Assembly (NCBI GenBank): GCA_041662485.1
Contig: JBAZSJ010000023.1
Coordinates: 1 to 64,000 of the forward strand
From: Rariglobus sp041662485
GTDB lineage: Bacteria > Verrucomicrobiota > Verrucomicrobiia > Opitutales > Opitutaceae
Reading direction: 5' to 3'
Length of the DNA stretch: 64,000 nt
Below the pieces are notes generated by a model. It made no database searches and was not told the origin of the DNA. It saw only the letters and a program-made list of their open reading frames with translations. Position 1 is the stretch's first letter. Every line of letters starts with the position of its first letter. This document shows positions 1 to 7,759 of this stretch, in pieces. The position numbers and the translations under genes were made by a program.

Positions 1-1082
1 CGCTTGCTACCCGGGCAACGGTTGCATGATGGTGACGGTTTGCTCGGAGGTTTTAATTCTTACCCAAAATGAAACGCATCGGACTCATGGGCTGTGGCGT
101 GGTCGCCCAGTATGGACATATTCCCGCCATCCTGGCGACGCCCGGCCTGCGGCTGCACGCGCTCTTTGATCCCAACGAGGCCAATCTCCGGGCAACCCAG
201 GAGAAATTCGGGATTCCTCATGGATTCACCGATGAGGAGGCGTTTTTCAAATGCGGCCTCGACGGCGTGAGCATCACTTCGCCCGCGCCCTGCCACCACG
301 CCAATGTCCTGCAGGCGGCCGTCCATCGGCTGCCCGTCCTCTGTGAAAAACCCCTCGCGACCAACCGGGCCGAGGCGGAGGAGATGATCGCCGTCATGAA
401 GGGCGCCGGGGTGAGTCTTTATTCGGCCTTTTGCTACCGGTTCAGCGATGCCGCGCTCAAGATCCGCGAGCTCATCCGCGCCGGGGCGATCGGCAAGGTC
501 CGTTCCTCGCGCCTCATCTACAACTGGTCGTGCCACGGCAAGTTTTCCATCGATGCGGACGGTCGGAAGGTGATCCAGAAGCGTCGTGAGGACCGCATGT
601 TTGAAGGCGGTCCGATGGTGGACTGCGGCACGCACCAGATTGATCTCGCGGCGTTCTGGATCGGCTCGCCGGTGCGCTCGTTCAGCGCGCACGGCGCCTG
701 GGTGGACGATTATGAGGCGCCCGATCACATGTGGGTTCACATGGATCATGCCGACGGCGCGCACACCGTCGTGGAAATCAGCTACTCCTATCACCACACC
801 TCTAAAAACCTGCGCTCCGAGTTCACCTACGAGCTGATCGGCACGGGCGGAGTGATCCGCTACAACCGCGAGACGGAAAGTTTCACGATGGAAAACGGCG
901 AGGGCCGCCAGGAGTTTCCCTTCGCGGGAGAGAAAAACTTCGAGGCGATGTATGAAGAATGGGGGCGCGCGCTGGTGAGCGGGGAGTCTGCCTTGCTGAC
1001 CAACGCCGAGGACGGAATGCGCGTCGTGGAGATCGCGCGGAAGGCCACGGATGATGTCATCGCGGGCCGACGGCAGGGGTGA
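1..1082 (+). repeat. Segmental duplication, copy 1 (Gfo/Idh gene plus leader)
   Basis: Bases 1-1082 match 30676-31757. The 68-base leader is identical in both copies and the coding part differs by scattered, mostly silent changes. The match starts at the first base of the window, so the left limit is outside it; on the right it stops just after the stop codon. In copy 2 the leader is preceded by an AraC-family stump, so the parent segment probably included a regulator. Confidence 0.9.
69..1082 (+). CDS. Gfo/Idh/MocA-family NAD(P)-dependent oxidoreductase (copy 1)
   Basis: A 337-residue cytoplasmic oxidoreductase. The N-terminus carries the Rossmann dinucleotide-binding pattern (GLMGCGVVAQYGHIPAI, residues 5-21), followed by the family EKPLATN segment near residue 95, whose lysine is normally catalytic, and a C-terminal GFO_IDH_MocA substrate domain with GGPMVDCGTHQIDL near residues 179-192. 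Members oxidise or epimerise sugars, inositols or sugar acids; the substrate cannot be read here, but the many glycan-degrading neighbours fit sugar catabolism. A GGAGG lies about 18 bases before the ATG, farther than a normal ribosome site. Eleven of 337 residues differ from the copy at 30744-31757. Confidence 0.88.
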   Translation: MKRIGLMGCGVVAQYGHIPAILATPGLRLHALFDPNEANLRATQEKFGIPHGFTDEEAFFKCGLDGVSITSPAPCHHANVLQAAVHRLPVLCEKPLATNRAEAEEMIAVMKGAGVSLYSAFCYRFSDAALKIRELIRAGAIGKVRSSRLIYNWSCHGKFSIDADGRKVIQKRREDRMFEGGPMVDCGTHQIDLAAFWIGSPVRSFSAHGAWVDDYEAPDHMWVHMDHADGAHTVVEISYSYHHTSKNLRSEFTYELIGTGGVIRYNRETESFTMENGEGRQEFPFAGEKNFEAMYEEWGRALVSGESALLTNAEDGMRVVEIARKATDDVIAGRRQG

Positions 1083-1184
1083 GTATCCGCTACGCAGCCA
1101 ATGCGACGTTTGGCGGGCGGCGATTTACGGGGCGGCGAGGCATGCCTACCGAGTGCTTGCGCGGGGCATTGTGGTGGCTAACGT

Positions 1185-1394
1185 ATGGTCTTGCTCAACA
1201 CCGAACTCTCGCGCAGCGCCCTTGAGTTGTCTCCGGCCGATCGGCTCGAACTTGCACGGCGGCTGGTCGAGAGCGTGGTCGAGCCCGTGCCGCTTACCGA
1301 TGCGGTGAAAGCCGGCATCCGTCGCATCGAAGACGTGGCCGCAGGCCGGACGGCGGGCATGACCGAGGAGCAGTATCGCGCCGCCGTGGCATGA
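1185..1394 (+). CDS. Putative addiction-module antitoxin component
   Basis: A 69-residue acidic protein with the layout of the small addiction-module component family (TIGR02574-like): ELSPADRLELARRLVESV near residues 14-31, then a short helix ending in MTEEQYRAA. Such proteins are made with a ParE/RelE-fold toxin and neutralise it. The stop overlaps the start of the downstream toxin frame by four bases (ATGA), the usual coupled arrangement. The partner toxin is frameshifted, so this antitoxin may be an orphan. Family call from sequence pattern; no experimental inference. Confidence 0.75.
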   Translation: MVLLNTELSRSALELSPADRLELARRLVESVVEPVPLTDAVKAGIRRIEDVAAGRTAGMTEEQYRAAVA

Positions 1395-1709
1395 AGGTGG
1401 TTTTCCATCCGGAGTTTCCAGCCGACCAGCGGAAATTTCAGGCGGGCTACGCGGAGATTTCGCCCGGATTGGCGGAGCGTTTCCGACAGGAAATTGACGA
1501 CGTGATCGAGGCGATCAAGGCCTCGCCAAGCGGGGCCGGGCATTTTGTAAACACGGGGTTCGGCGGTCGTGCCGGAGTTTCGGCGGCGTAACCTGCAGGC
1601 GTTCCCGTTTTTCGTGCTCTATGGCTGGACCAACGACACGGTGATCTTTGGTTCGATCATTCCGACACGGGCAGATCCGCTTAACTGGCTCACGCGGTTT
1701 CCGCAGTAG
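1391..1709 (+). pseudogene. Frameshifted ParE/RelE-family toxin
   Basis: The frame opening at 1391 gives a ParE-like start (MKVVFHPEFPADQRKFQ, then LAERFRQEIDDVIEAI) and stops at 1591. From about 1566 the next frame reads VVPEFRRRNLQAFPFFVLYGW and then IFGSIIPTRADPLNWLTRF to a stop at 1707-1709, which is the expected C-terminal half of the same family. One extra base (or two missing) around 1555-1566 splits the gene. Either the toxin is inactivated or this is a base-calling error. Intact length would be about 105 residues, normal for the family. Confidence 0.75.
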
Positions 1710-1747
1710 TTTCATACTTGGCTCTGGCGGCGACTAGTCTGGTTGTT

Positions 1748-2300
1748 TCATTTGGTGTAAAAAGCGCAACCGTCGCGCAAAATGAAATTCATCTGCTCGT
1801 TTTCTGGCAGTGACTGCAACGTCTCGGCGTCGGTGAGGATGCCGCCGGAGGGCAATTTCGCCTGCATGGAGTTTGCGCGTTCATAGGCCCGACCGATCAG
1901 TTGAATCCGTTGACGTCCCGCCGGACCAAAGGCTGCGACTGAAAAAGCAGCTGCCGAAAAGCTTACCCGCATTTCGAAATTCACCCGGCCCGCTTCTTTC
2001 TTTTTCACGAGAGCCAGCGCGGCCGAATTCGCCGCAGACACTGCTTGAGGCATCATTTTCGACGGCCAATAGGCGACGACGCATCCGCCAACATACTTGT
2101 CGATCACGCCGCCAAATCGTTGGATCGTTTCCGTCTGAAAGCACCTCTTTCATTACTTCGACCAGATCGGTCGGGCTCGGCGGAGAATCGATCAGCCGCG
2201 CCGCGCACAGATCACTGATCAAGACGACACCGACACCCGTGAAGCACTCGGGCTGAGACGCTTTCTTTTTTCCAAAAAGGGCTTTGATGAGCGAAAGCAT
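1748..2300 (-). pseudogene. Relic of a class III nucleotide cyclase catalytic domain
   Basis: Two overlapping minus-strand frames join into one cyclase-like domain. The first (from 2300) has VGVVLISDLCAARLID and LVEVMKEVLSDG; the second continues with ETIQRFGGVIDKYVGGCVVAYWP, then A-rich helix, QLIGRAYERANSMQ and GGILTDAETLQSL. This order matches adenylate/guanylate cyclase domains. The frames switch near 2120-2130. The second metal-binding Asp, normally in a GD pair after DK-x-x, is Gly here, so even the parent was probably not an active cyclase. No regulatory or membrane domain is seen. Confidence 0.6.
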
Positions 2301-2508
2301 TGTTTTTTCCGAACGTCGGGCATCAGCATTTCGTTCGATTTGATGGACGGCACGGTTAGGTGTGTGTTGCGGGAATCAGGCATTTTTAAGGGTAACTTCT
2401 ACCAAGCGATACAGGTCGTATATGCGGATACGCAGCTCAGCCAGTTATGCATCAATAATCTCCCGGTCTTTTGCCTAGGGTCTTGGAAGGAGAAAACTTC
2501 TGAAGTAA

Positions 2509-2662
2509 GGTAGATTACTGGGCCTTGCATAATAGAGTGACGATTTCCAGGTAGGGCGGGACCGCTGGGCCCGCCGCGATTTACCACTTGGCACCGCGCA
2601 ACGGACGGCCCAGCGGTCCGTCCCCACCTGTCACCCTATTACGCTAGACTCAGTAATACACC
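2509..2662. repeat. 154-bp palindromic mini-element with an inverted REP pair
   Basis: Outer arms of about 33 bases are imperfect inverted repeats (GGTAGATTACTG at 2509-2520 against the complement of 2650-2662; TAATAGAGTGAC at 2530-2541 against GTCACCCTATTA at 2630-2641). Inside lie two REP-like palindromes with heads pointing outward: GTAGGG plus stem GGCGGG/CCCGCC at 2551-2575, and GTGGGG plus stem GGACGG/CCGTCC on the minus strand at 2603-2627. No coding potential. The layout resembles REPIN/BIME or MITE elements. Confidence 0.7.
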
Positions 2663-2665
2663 ACG

Positions 2666-2862
2666 TTTTGCGTAAATAGTCGCGGCTTCCGGTCAGATGG
2701 ACGGGGGAGAGCCTCGGCCTTGGCCTCCAGCGCGGCCTCCACCTCATGGAATTTCAAGAGCAGTTACAGCCGGTCGAGCTTTTCGCCTTTGCCCGGTCCG
2801 AAGACCTGCCGGCAGAGCTTTTCGAGCTGCCACCTCAGGACCGCCAGCTCCCCGGGGCTCAA
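2666..2862 (-). pseudogene. Remnant of an IS66-family transposase N-terminus
   Basis: The minus strand reads ELAVLRWQLEKLCRQVFGPG, then KGEKLDRL, a TAA stop, and in the same frame LLLKFHEVEAALEAKAEAL. This is the helical leader and the R-x-x-FG...GEKLD block at the start of IS66 TnpC-type transposases. Only about 65 codons remain, with an internal stop and a stop just upstream; the catalytic region is absent. The stump abuts the palindromic mini-element, marking this as a graveyard of mobile DNA. Confidence 0.55.
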
Positions 2863-3202
2863 TCACCTGAGCCGTTACATACTGCATAGTTCATAATCTG
2901 CCGGAGCGTCACCCTTGGTCAACGCTCCCAGATTGGCCAAATCAACTAAGGTTTAAACGAGTTCCTCGAAAGTGGGACTCTCGTCCGCATCGACCATCTC
3001 GAAAGCAAATCCCAGCAGTCGTAGCAAAACTCAAGGCTCTGTTCGACAACGCCCTGCCCACCGAGGGACAGGCTTCAAGGATGAGCGTTCGGGTAGGAGT
3101 CGCCGTGTTTGATGCGGGCGGACAGTTCGGAAAACAGCGGATGCAGGTCGACATTCATTGCGTCGGTTTCCCAAGGGATTCCATTCTATAGCACGGCACC
3201 GG
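2863..3202. other. Gene-free stretch
   Basis: I see no supportable gene here. Short minus-strand frames (for instance one starting near 3155 that reads MNVDLHPLFSELSARIKHGD) are too short and unsupported. Base composition is lower in GC than the flanks, in keeping with old decayed DNA. Confidence 0.4.
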
Positions 3203-4294
3203 CTACTTCGCCGTTCCGGCCGGCGCGGTTGCAGGAGCAACAACGCATTTCACGGCTGGCCTGTCATGTTGCGCGACGTAGAAGATGTCGCGGATGGGAT
3301 CCCACGCGTAGGAGTAATCCTGCGAGTAGCCGCGCGCCCGCGGAGCGACCAGTTGCCAGGTCTTCCCGCCGTCGGTCGTTTCGTAGGCGCCCGCGCCGCC
3401 GATGACCGCGAAGTGGTTGTCATCCTTTCCGAAATACGGGCCGATGGGGGCTTTCACGGGTGCTCCTTGGATGGCCCATGTGGCTCCCTTGTCCTTCGTG
3501 ACCAGCAGACCATTTCCCGTCGCCAAGTAGCCTACCCCTTTCCTGACATACACGACTTGCCCAAACTCGCCCGGGAGGTCGGCGACGTGGGTCCAACTCG
3601 CGCCGCCGTCGGTGCTGCGGACGATGTCCCGGCCGGTTCGTCCGGCGATCAGCGTCTTGTCGTCGAAGGCTCCCAAGGGGCCGCGCTGGTAAAAGCCGGT
3701 GCCCAGGTCGATCCAAGTAGCTCCAGAATCATGGGTGAGCAGGAGTTTTCGGGCCTTTGCGTTAATCTCGTGAAGAATGGCGAGCATCGTCCCGCCTCCG
3801 GTGACCTCCCAATCGACCGCGCCGGCGTCGAAGCCTTTGCGGACTACGCCTTGAAAGGGAGTCCAGGTCTTGCCGGCGTCGGTGGTGATGCCGCCGCTGC
3901 CATAGACGAGGAAACACGCGATGCGCCGGCCCGCAGGGTCGACGTTGAAGGAGGTGTTTCTCATCGCAAATCCAGTGACCAGGCCGGTGGGCTCCTGGAA
4001 AGTCGCGCCTTGGTCGGTGCTTTTCCAGATGCCATGTTTGTTCAGCACAGCATAGACATCGCCGGTGGTGTGATCTACGACCACGCCATGAAACGCGCCC
4101 TTGGATGGAGAACCAAGACTGGCGCCACTGCGGGTTATCTCCGGCAGGGCACTGTCCAGGATTGGAGCCCAAGGGGTGGAGACATCGTTCTTGGACGCAG
4201 TTGGAGCTGTCGTTGACGGGACCGCCCCTGAAATCCCGCACGGGACGGCCAGGATCAGGGCAACTGCCGTGAATAGCGCGAGTTTGCGTTTCAT
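3203..4294 (-). CDS. Secreted BNR/Asp-box repeat protein (sialidase-like propeller)
   Basis: 363 residues with an N-terminal signal peptide (MKRKLALFTAVALILAVPCGIS). Six Asp-box motifs of the S/T-x-D-x-G-x-T/S-W/F type occur at about residues 92-99, 137-144, 187-194, 227-234, 266-273 and 306-313, implying a six- or seven-bladed beta-propeller outside the cytoplasm. Asp boxes occur in sialidases, GH74 xyloglucanases and non-enzymatic propellers; I see no convincing sialidase arginine triad or GH74 catalytic pair, so the activity is open. It lies beside a secreted esterase and GH5 enzymes, pointing to glycan binding or cleavage. A palindromic element separates it from the esterase. Confidence 0.75.
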   Translation of the reverse strand: MKRKLALFTAVALILAVPCGISGAVPSTTAPTASKNDVSTPWAPILDSALPEITRSGASLGSPSKGAFHGVVVDHTTGDVYAVLNKHGIWKSTDQGATFQEPTGLVTGFAMRNTSFNVDPAGRRIACFLVYGSGGITTDAGKTWTPFQGVVRKGFDAGAVDWEVTGGGTMLAILHEINAKARKLLLTHDSGATWIDLGTGFYQRGPLGAFDDKTLIAGRTGRDIVRSTDGGASWTHVADLPGEFGQVVYVRKGVGYLATGNGLLVTKDKGATWAIQGAPVKAPIGPYFGKDDNHFAVIGGAGAYETTDGGKTWQLVAPRARGYSQDYSYAWDPIRDIFYVAQHDRPAVKCVVAPATAPAGTAK

Positions 4295-4394
4295 TTGGAA
4301 TATTTTGCCATCAAACGGGGTTATGAAAGATCATCTGGTTCCTCGCTGTTTTCGATGGGTAAGAAGGTGGAGCGGGTTGTCCCTCATTCCAATG

Positions 4395-4532
4395 CGCGTT
4401 CAAGATTAGACTAACGCTCATGTAGGGCCTCACCTTGCGTGAGGCCGCGATGTCTTTTCGCCTGAGCACGCCGCACCGGCCCGACACAAGGTCGGGCCCT
4501 ACAGGGTCTTTGTTAGTCCAAGTTTGAACGCG
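4395..4532. repeat. 138-bp palindromic mini-element with an inverted REP pair
   Basis: Outer inverted repeats: CGCGTTCAA at 4395-4403 against TTGAACGCG at 4524-4532, extended inward by TAGACTAAC and GTTAGTCC. Inside are two 25-base palindromes with GTAGGG heads pointing outward: plus strand 4422-4446 (stem GGCCTCAC/GTGAGGCC, loop CTTGC) and minus strand 4478-4502 (stem GGCCCGAC/GTCGGGCC, loop CTTGT). Same architecture as the element at 2509-2662 but different arms and stems. It lies in the gap between two minus-strand genes and may also act as a transcript end. Confidence 0.75.
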
Positions 4533-4680
4533 AATTTGAATAACCCGCTGACGCGGCACCGCCGCGCCAAGATCCCAAGCCAACGCATTGGGGACAATGC
4601 GTTCCACCCTCCATTTCCCCCGTCTTGCATGGTGGTGCCGCCCTCTCCTGCCCATCGAAAACAGCGAGGAACCCATCATC

Positions 4681-5658
4681 TCAAGGAACCCTCGGGAGGT
4701 TGGTCGGCCGATCTTTACCCAAATACTTCGCCAGAAACTCCAAAACGGCGGGACGCAGATCCATTTCCTTGGGTTGCAGGTCGAACGAGTGTCCCGCCCC
4801 GGGAATCTCGATGAATTGATACGGAATCGCCAAAGCCTCCATTCGTTTGGCCAAGTCGCGGGAATACTTGATGCTGACCGTCCCGTCTTTAGTCCCGTGT
4901 AGAATCAGGGTCGGGGGGGTGTCTTTCCCAAGGTGGTTCACGGGTGACGCCGCCCAGGCATTGGCCTTGGTTTCCTCAGGGGTTTTCCCTGCGAATTTAA
5001 TGATCCGTTTCTGTTCGGTAATGGCGCTGGCTCCGTAGAAATCGAGGATGCAAGAGACCCGGTTGCTTTGGTCGGTGTAGAGGCCGCCTTTGTTCATTTC
5101 CGCATCATTCGCAGTCGTTCCGAGCATCAGGGCCAGATGGCCTCCCGCCGAGCCGCCCGAAACCGCAATGCGGGCGGGATCGATGCCGAATTGAACCCGT
5201 TCCTTGCGGATGAATCGCAGCGCCGATTTGCAGTCGTAAAAATTCTGCGGCCAAGGTGCCTTTGCGTCCGCATCATCCTTTTCAACGACATCCCCCGTCG
5301 AAGGATCGTCACCGGCCTGCTCCGTGGTCGCGGCGGGGGCCGATGGGGCCTTGGCCGCCTTTTTGCCCAGGTTTTTGTTGACCAGATAATCGATTGAAAA
5401 CGCCGCATAGCCATTTTCCGCGAGGGTCTGGCAGATGTTGCGCTCCCGGCCGCCTGATTTGCTCCCGCCGCTCCATCCGCCACCGTGAATCCAGATCACC
5501 ACCGGCAGAGGCCGGGGGAATTTCATCGAGGGAATGTAGGCATCCATCTTTTCCTGACGGTCCGCTCCAAGGTAGGCGATGTCCTTCTGGACCGTGTATT
5601 CCGCCGCTTGCGATGCACAGGCAAGGGTTAGGCCGGCGATCAAGGAGAGATATTTCAT
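4681..5658 (-). CDS. Secreted alpha/beta-hydrolase, acetyl-xylan-esterase/carboxylesterase-like
   Basis: 325 residues from the ATG at 5658, chosen because it begins a clear signal peptide (MKYLSLIAGLTLACASQAA) with AGGAA just upstream; the frame is open 48 codons farther but without such a start. Oxyanion motif HGGG at 59-62, nucleophile elbow GGSAGG with Ser170, acid Asp258 (HGTKDG) and His290 (GAGHSF) complete a canonical triad. The fold matches BD-FAE/CE-type esterases that remove acetyl or feruloyl groups from hemicellulose. Odd: residues 97-137 form a charged, Ala/Pro/Asp-rich insertion between the oxyanion loop and the elbow, absent from typical members and probably a lid or linker. Its neighbours are GH5 enzymes. 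Confidence 0.85.
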   Translation of the reverse strand: MKYLSLIAGLTLACASQAAEYTVQKDIAYLGADRQEKMDAYIPSMKFPRPLPVVIWIHGGGWSGGSKSGGRERNICQTLAENGYAAFSIDYLVNKNLGKKAAKAPSAPAATTEQAGDDPSTGDVVEKDDADAKAPWPQNFYDCKSALRFIRKERVQFGIDPARIAVSGGSAGGHLALMLGTTANDAEMNKGGLYTDQSNRVSCILDFYGASAITEQKRIIKFAGKTPEETKANAWAASPVNHLGKDTPPTLILHGTKDGTVSIKYSRDLAKRMEALAIPYQFIEIPGAGHSFDLQPKEMDLRPAVLEFLAKYLGKDRPTNLPRVP

Positions 5659-5871
5659 GGGGTTCCTGAGGTTGTTCACGGCGCTCTGAAAGCGGCGGGG
5701 GATTGCCGGTTGATGGATTGATCCGGGATTCATCCCTGTTGGGGTTTGCCGGCGGCTTGCGTGGGCGGTTTTGGAGGCGTCTATACTTTCAATGTTTTTC
5801 ATTTGGGCTTCAGCTTTTATGCTCTGTTTTTGAGTGCTCGTTGCGGACGGAGGGGCTTTTCGGTGTCCTGC

Positions 5872-7686
5872 CTACCTCATGTTTTTCAACTCGAACTGCT
5901 TGCCGTGGAGGGCGTCCTTGATGGCGGCACCACAGCTCGGCGTGGGGGTGTAGTTCAAGTCGGTGACCAGCGCGGGGCCGCCGCGAGGATGGAAACTCCA
6001 TGCGGTCCAGTTGAGTTTATATTTTTGGATGAGGCCGATCATGTCGGGAGTCCATGTATTGGGGTCTTCCTGGTCGGCGGCCGGGATGAAGCCCATTTTA
6101 ATCAAACTCGCGCCGGTTTCGCCCACCAAGACAGGGTATTTTTCGGCGACTCCCAGGAAATGATCCGCCCACCCTTTGTGCCAGTTGTAGAAATGGGTGG
6201 CATACATGATGCCGTTCCCTCCCCTATCATCGAGCGCGTAGCCCTTGAGAATGCCGGTCAGGTCGTAGGCGTAAGCAAGGCCGCCCGCGACGATGATGTT
6301 TTTCGCGCCCGTTCCGCGCACGGCATCGACCAGGGCCTGCATGCCGACGCTCTGGATGGTTTTTGAAGTTCCGTCCTTTTGCTTCACTTCCACGGGACCG
6401 CCCTTTTGCCAGACTTCCCAGGTGGTGCCGTGCGGTTCGTTGAAAATGTCGAAGAGAACCGCCGGGTTGTTTTTATACCGTGCCGCCGCGTCCTTCCAGA
6501 AGGCGACGCACTTGTCGTCCGGCGTCAGAAAGCGGTGCAGGTCGAGCACGATGTAGGCGCCCTTTGCGGCGGCCAGTTTGACGGCGCTGTCAACGATCGC
6601 GCGGTAGGCTTCCTGATCGTTGCTCGTGACCGTGCCCGCCGGTGCATGCGCGCTTTTCCCGCGGCCAAACCAAAAATTCTCCATGACCGGCAGGCGGATC
6701 ACATTGGCGTTCCAGTCATCGATCGCGACATGGATCGACCAGGGAATGCCGCCCTCGCCATTCGGAGACCATTCGAGGGGGATGACATTGAGGCCCTGCA
6801 GCCAGACGGCGGCGCCATCGGCGGTCACAAGCTTGTTCCCGGAGACCTTGAGTTCGGCCGTTTTTGACGGCAATGCGAGTTCGGCGTTCACGATGGCGGT
6901 CTGCCCGGCCTTTTTTTTCACCTCGGCCGCCGCCGCCGCGTTCATGGCTTCCACGTCTTCGCTTGAAATGGGGGTGACTCGGATTTCTGCCAGGTCGAGG
7001 GTTCCCGCCGCCGCCTGGAACAGGCAGGGCATCATTTCCAAACGGACGGCGCCTTCCGGCACCGCGCTGCGCGAGCCGACGGTTGTCCAGTCGGCGGCCT
7101 TGGTGGAAAAGACAAAACCCTTGGGGTCCGGCTTCACCGGTTTTCCGTTCGCGTCGGTGAAGTGGAAAATCGCCCTGGAATCAAACCAGGGCTGCGCTCC
7201 GGATTTAACCCCCGCGGTGCGGTAGCGGGCGCTGATTTCGATGCCTTTGACTTCCGACTTTAGCGGAACGACCCGATAGAGCATCAGCATCTGGCCCGGC
7301 TTCTGGGACACGAGCCGCATGAAATGTTTTCCGTTCTCCATTTCCCAGGTGATCCCCTTCGCTTTCGGCCAGCCGTCGGGCCAGCTCGGATCGATCGTGG
7401 CGGTTGAAAAGTCGCCGTTGGAAATCAACGAAGGGCGTGAAGCATCGGCAAGAGAAGGAGTGGCGGCAGGGGGCGCGACAGGGGTCGCAGGCGCAGCGGT
7501 CTTCGTCGATTTATCCGGTGTCTGGTTGTTGAATGGGGCGGCATCCGACCCCGGGGCCGAGTCCAAGGGAGACGCCTCCTGAGCTTGAACAGCCGGGTGG
7601 TCGCAAAAGAAAACGGCAAGCGCGCAAAGGACGGTTCCGGTTAGAAATGAGGTTCGGATAATGGAAGAGGGCGATTGAACGGTCAT
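5872..7686 (-). CDS. Secreted GH5-family endoglycanase with N-terminal jelly-roll module
   Basis: 604 residues from the ATG at 7686, which begins a signal peptide (hydrophobic stretch LTGTVLCALAVFF). After a Pro/Ala/Thr linker comes a carbohydrate-binding-like jelly roll (ISNGDFS...DPSWPDGWP, about residues 90-250), then a GH5 TIM barrel from about residue 290. The acid/base Glu417 is in FNEPHG and the nucleophile Glu523 in VGETGA; TAWSFHPRGGP near 562 is the usual C-terminal barrel segment. Family activity is endo-hydrolysis of beta-linked glycans such as cellulose or mannan; the exact substrate is not readable. Closely related to the products at 11577-13334 and 21173-22837, which share the FELKxxR end. 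It ends without a PEP-CTERM anchor. Confidence 0.87.
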   Translation of the reverse strand: MTVQSPSSIIRTSFLTGTVLCALAVFFCDHPAVQAQEASPLDSAPGSDAAPFNNQTPDKSTKTAAPATPVAPPAATPSLADASRPSLISNGDFSTATIDPSWPDGWPKAKGITWEMENGKHFMRLVSQKPGQMLMLYRVVPLKSEVKGIEISARYRTAGVKSGAQPWFDSRAIFHFTDANGKPVKPDPKGFVFSTKAADWTTVGSRSAVPEGAVRLEMMPCLFQAAAGTLDLAEIRVTPISSEDVEAMNAAAAAEVKKKAGQTAIVNAELALPSKTAELKVSGNKLVTADGAAVWLQGLNVIPLEWSPNGEGGIPWSIHVAIDDWNANVIRLPVMENFWFGRGKSAHAPAGTVTSNDQEAYRAIVDSAVKLAAAKGAYIVLDLHRFLTPDDKCVAFWKDAAARYKNNPAVLFDIFNEPHGTTWEVWQKGGPVEVKQKDGTSKTIQSVGMQALVDAVRGTGAKNIIVAGGLAYAYDLTGILKGYALDDRGGNGIMYATHFYNWHKGWADHFLGVAEKYPVLVGETGASLIKMGFIPAADQEDPNTWTPDMIGLIQKYKLNWTAWSFHPRGGPALVTDLNYTPTPSCGAAIKDALHGKQFELKNMR

Positions 7687-7714
7687 GGTTTGGAGTTGGA
7701 TGCGGTATGAGATC

Positions 7715-7748
7715 GAAAAAGAGGCTTGGGGCACCCGCCCCAAGCCTC
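7715..7748 (-). terminator. Rho-independent terminator after the large GH5 gene
   Basis: A perfect 12-bp stem, GAGGCTTGGGGC (7721-7732) and GCCCCAAGCCTC (7737-7748), with a 4-base loop, is followed on the minus strand by TTTTTC (7715-7720). It begins 11 bases after the stop of the gene ending at 7760 and separates it from the next GH5 start at 7686. A near copy occurs at 25986-26013. Confidence 0.9.
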
Positions 7749-7759
7749 CGACGAGGCGC

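Noticed and set aside
3203..4294. Calling the Asp-box protein a sialidase
   Set aside because: Asp boxes alone are not diagnostic and the arginine triad is not visible.
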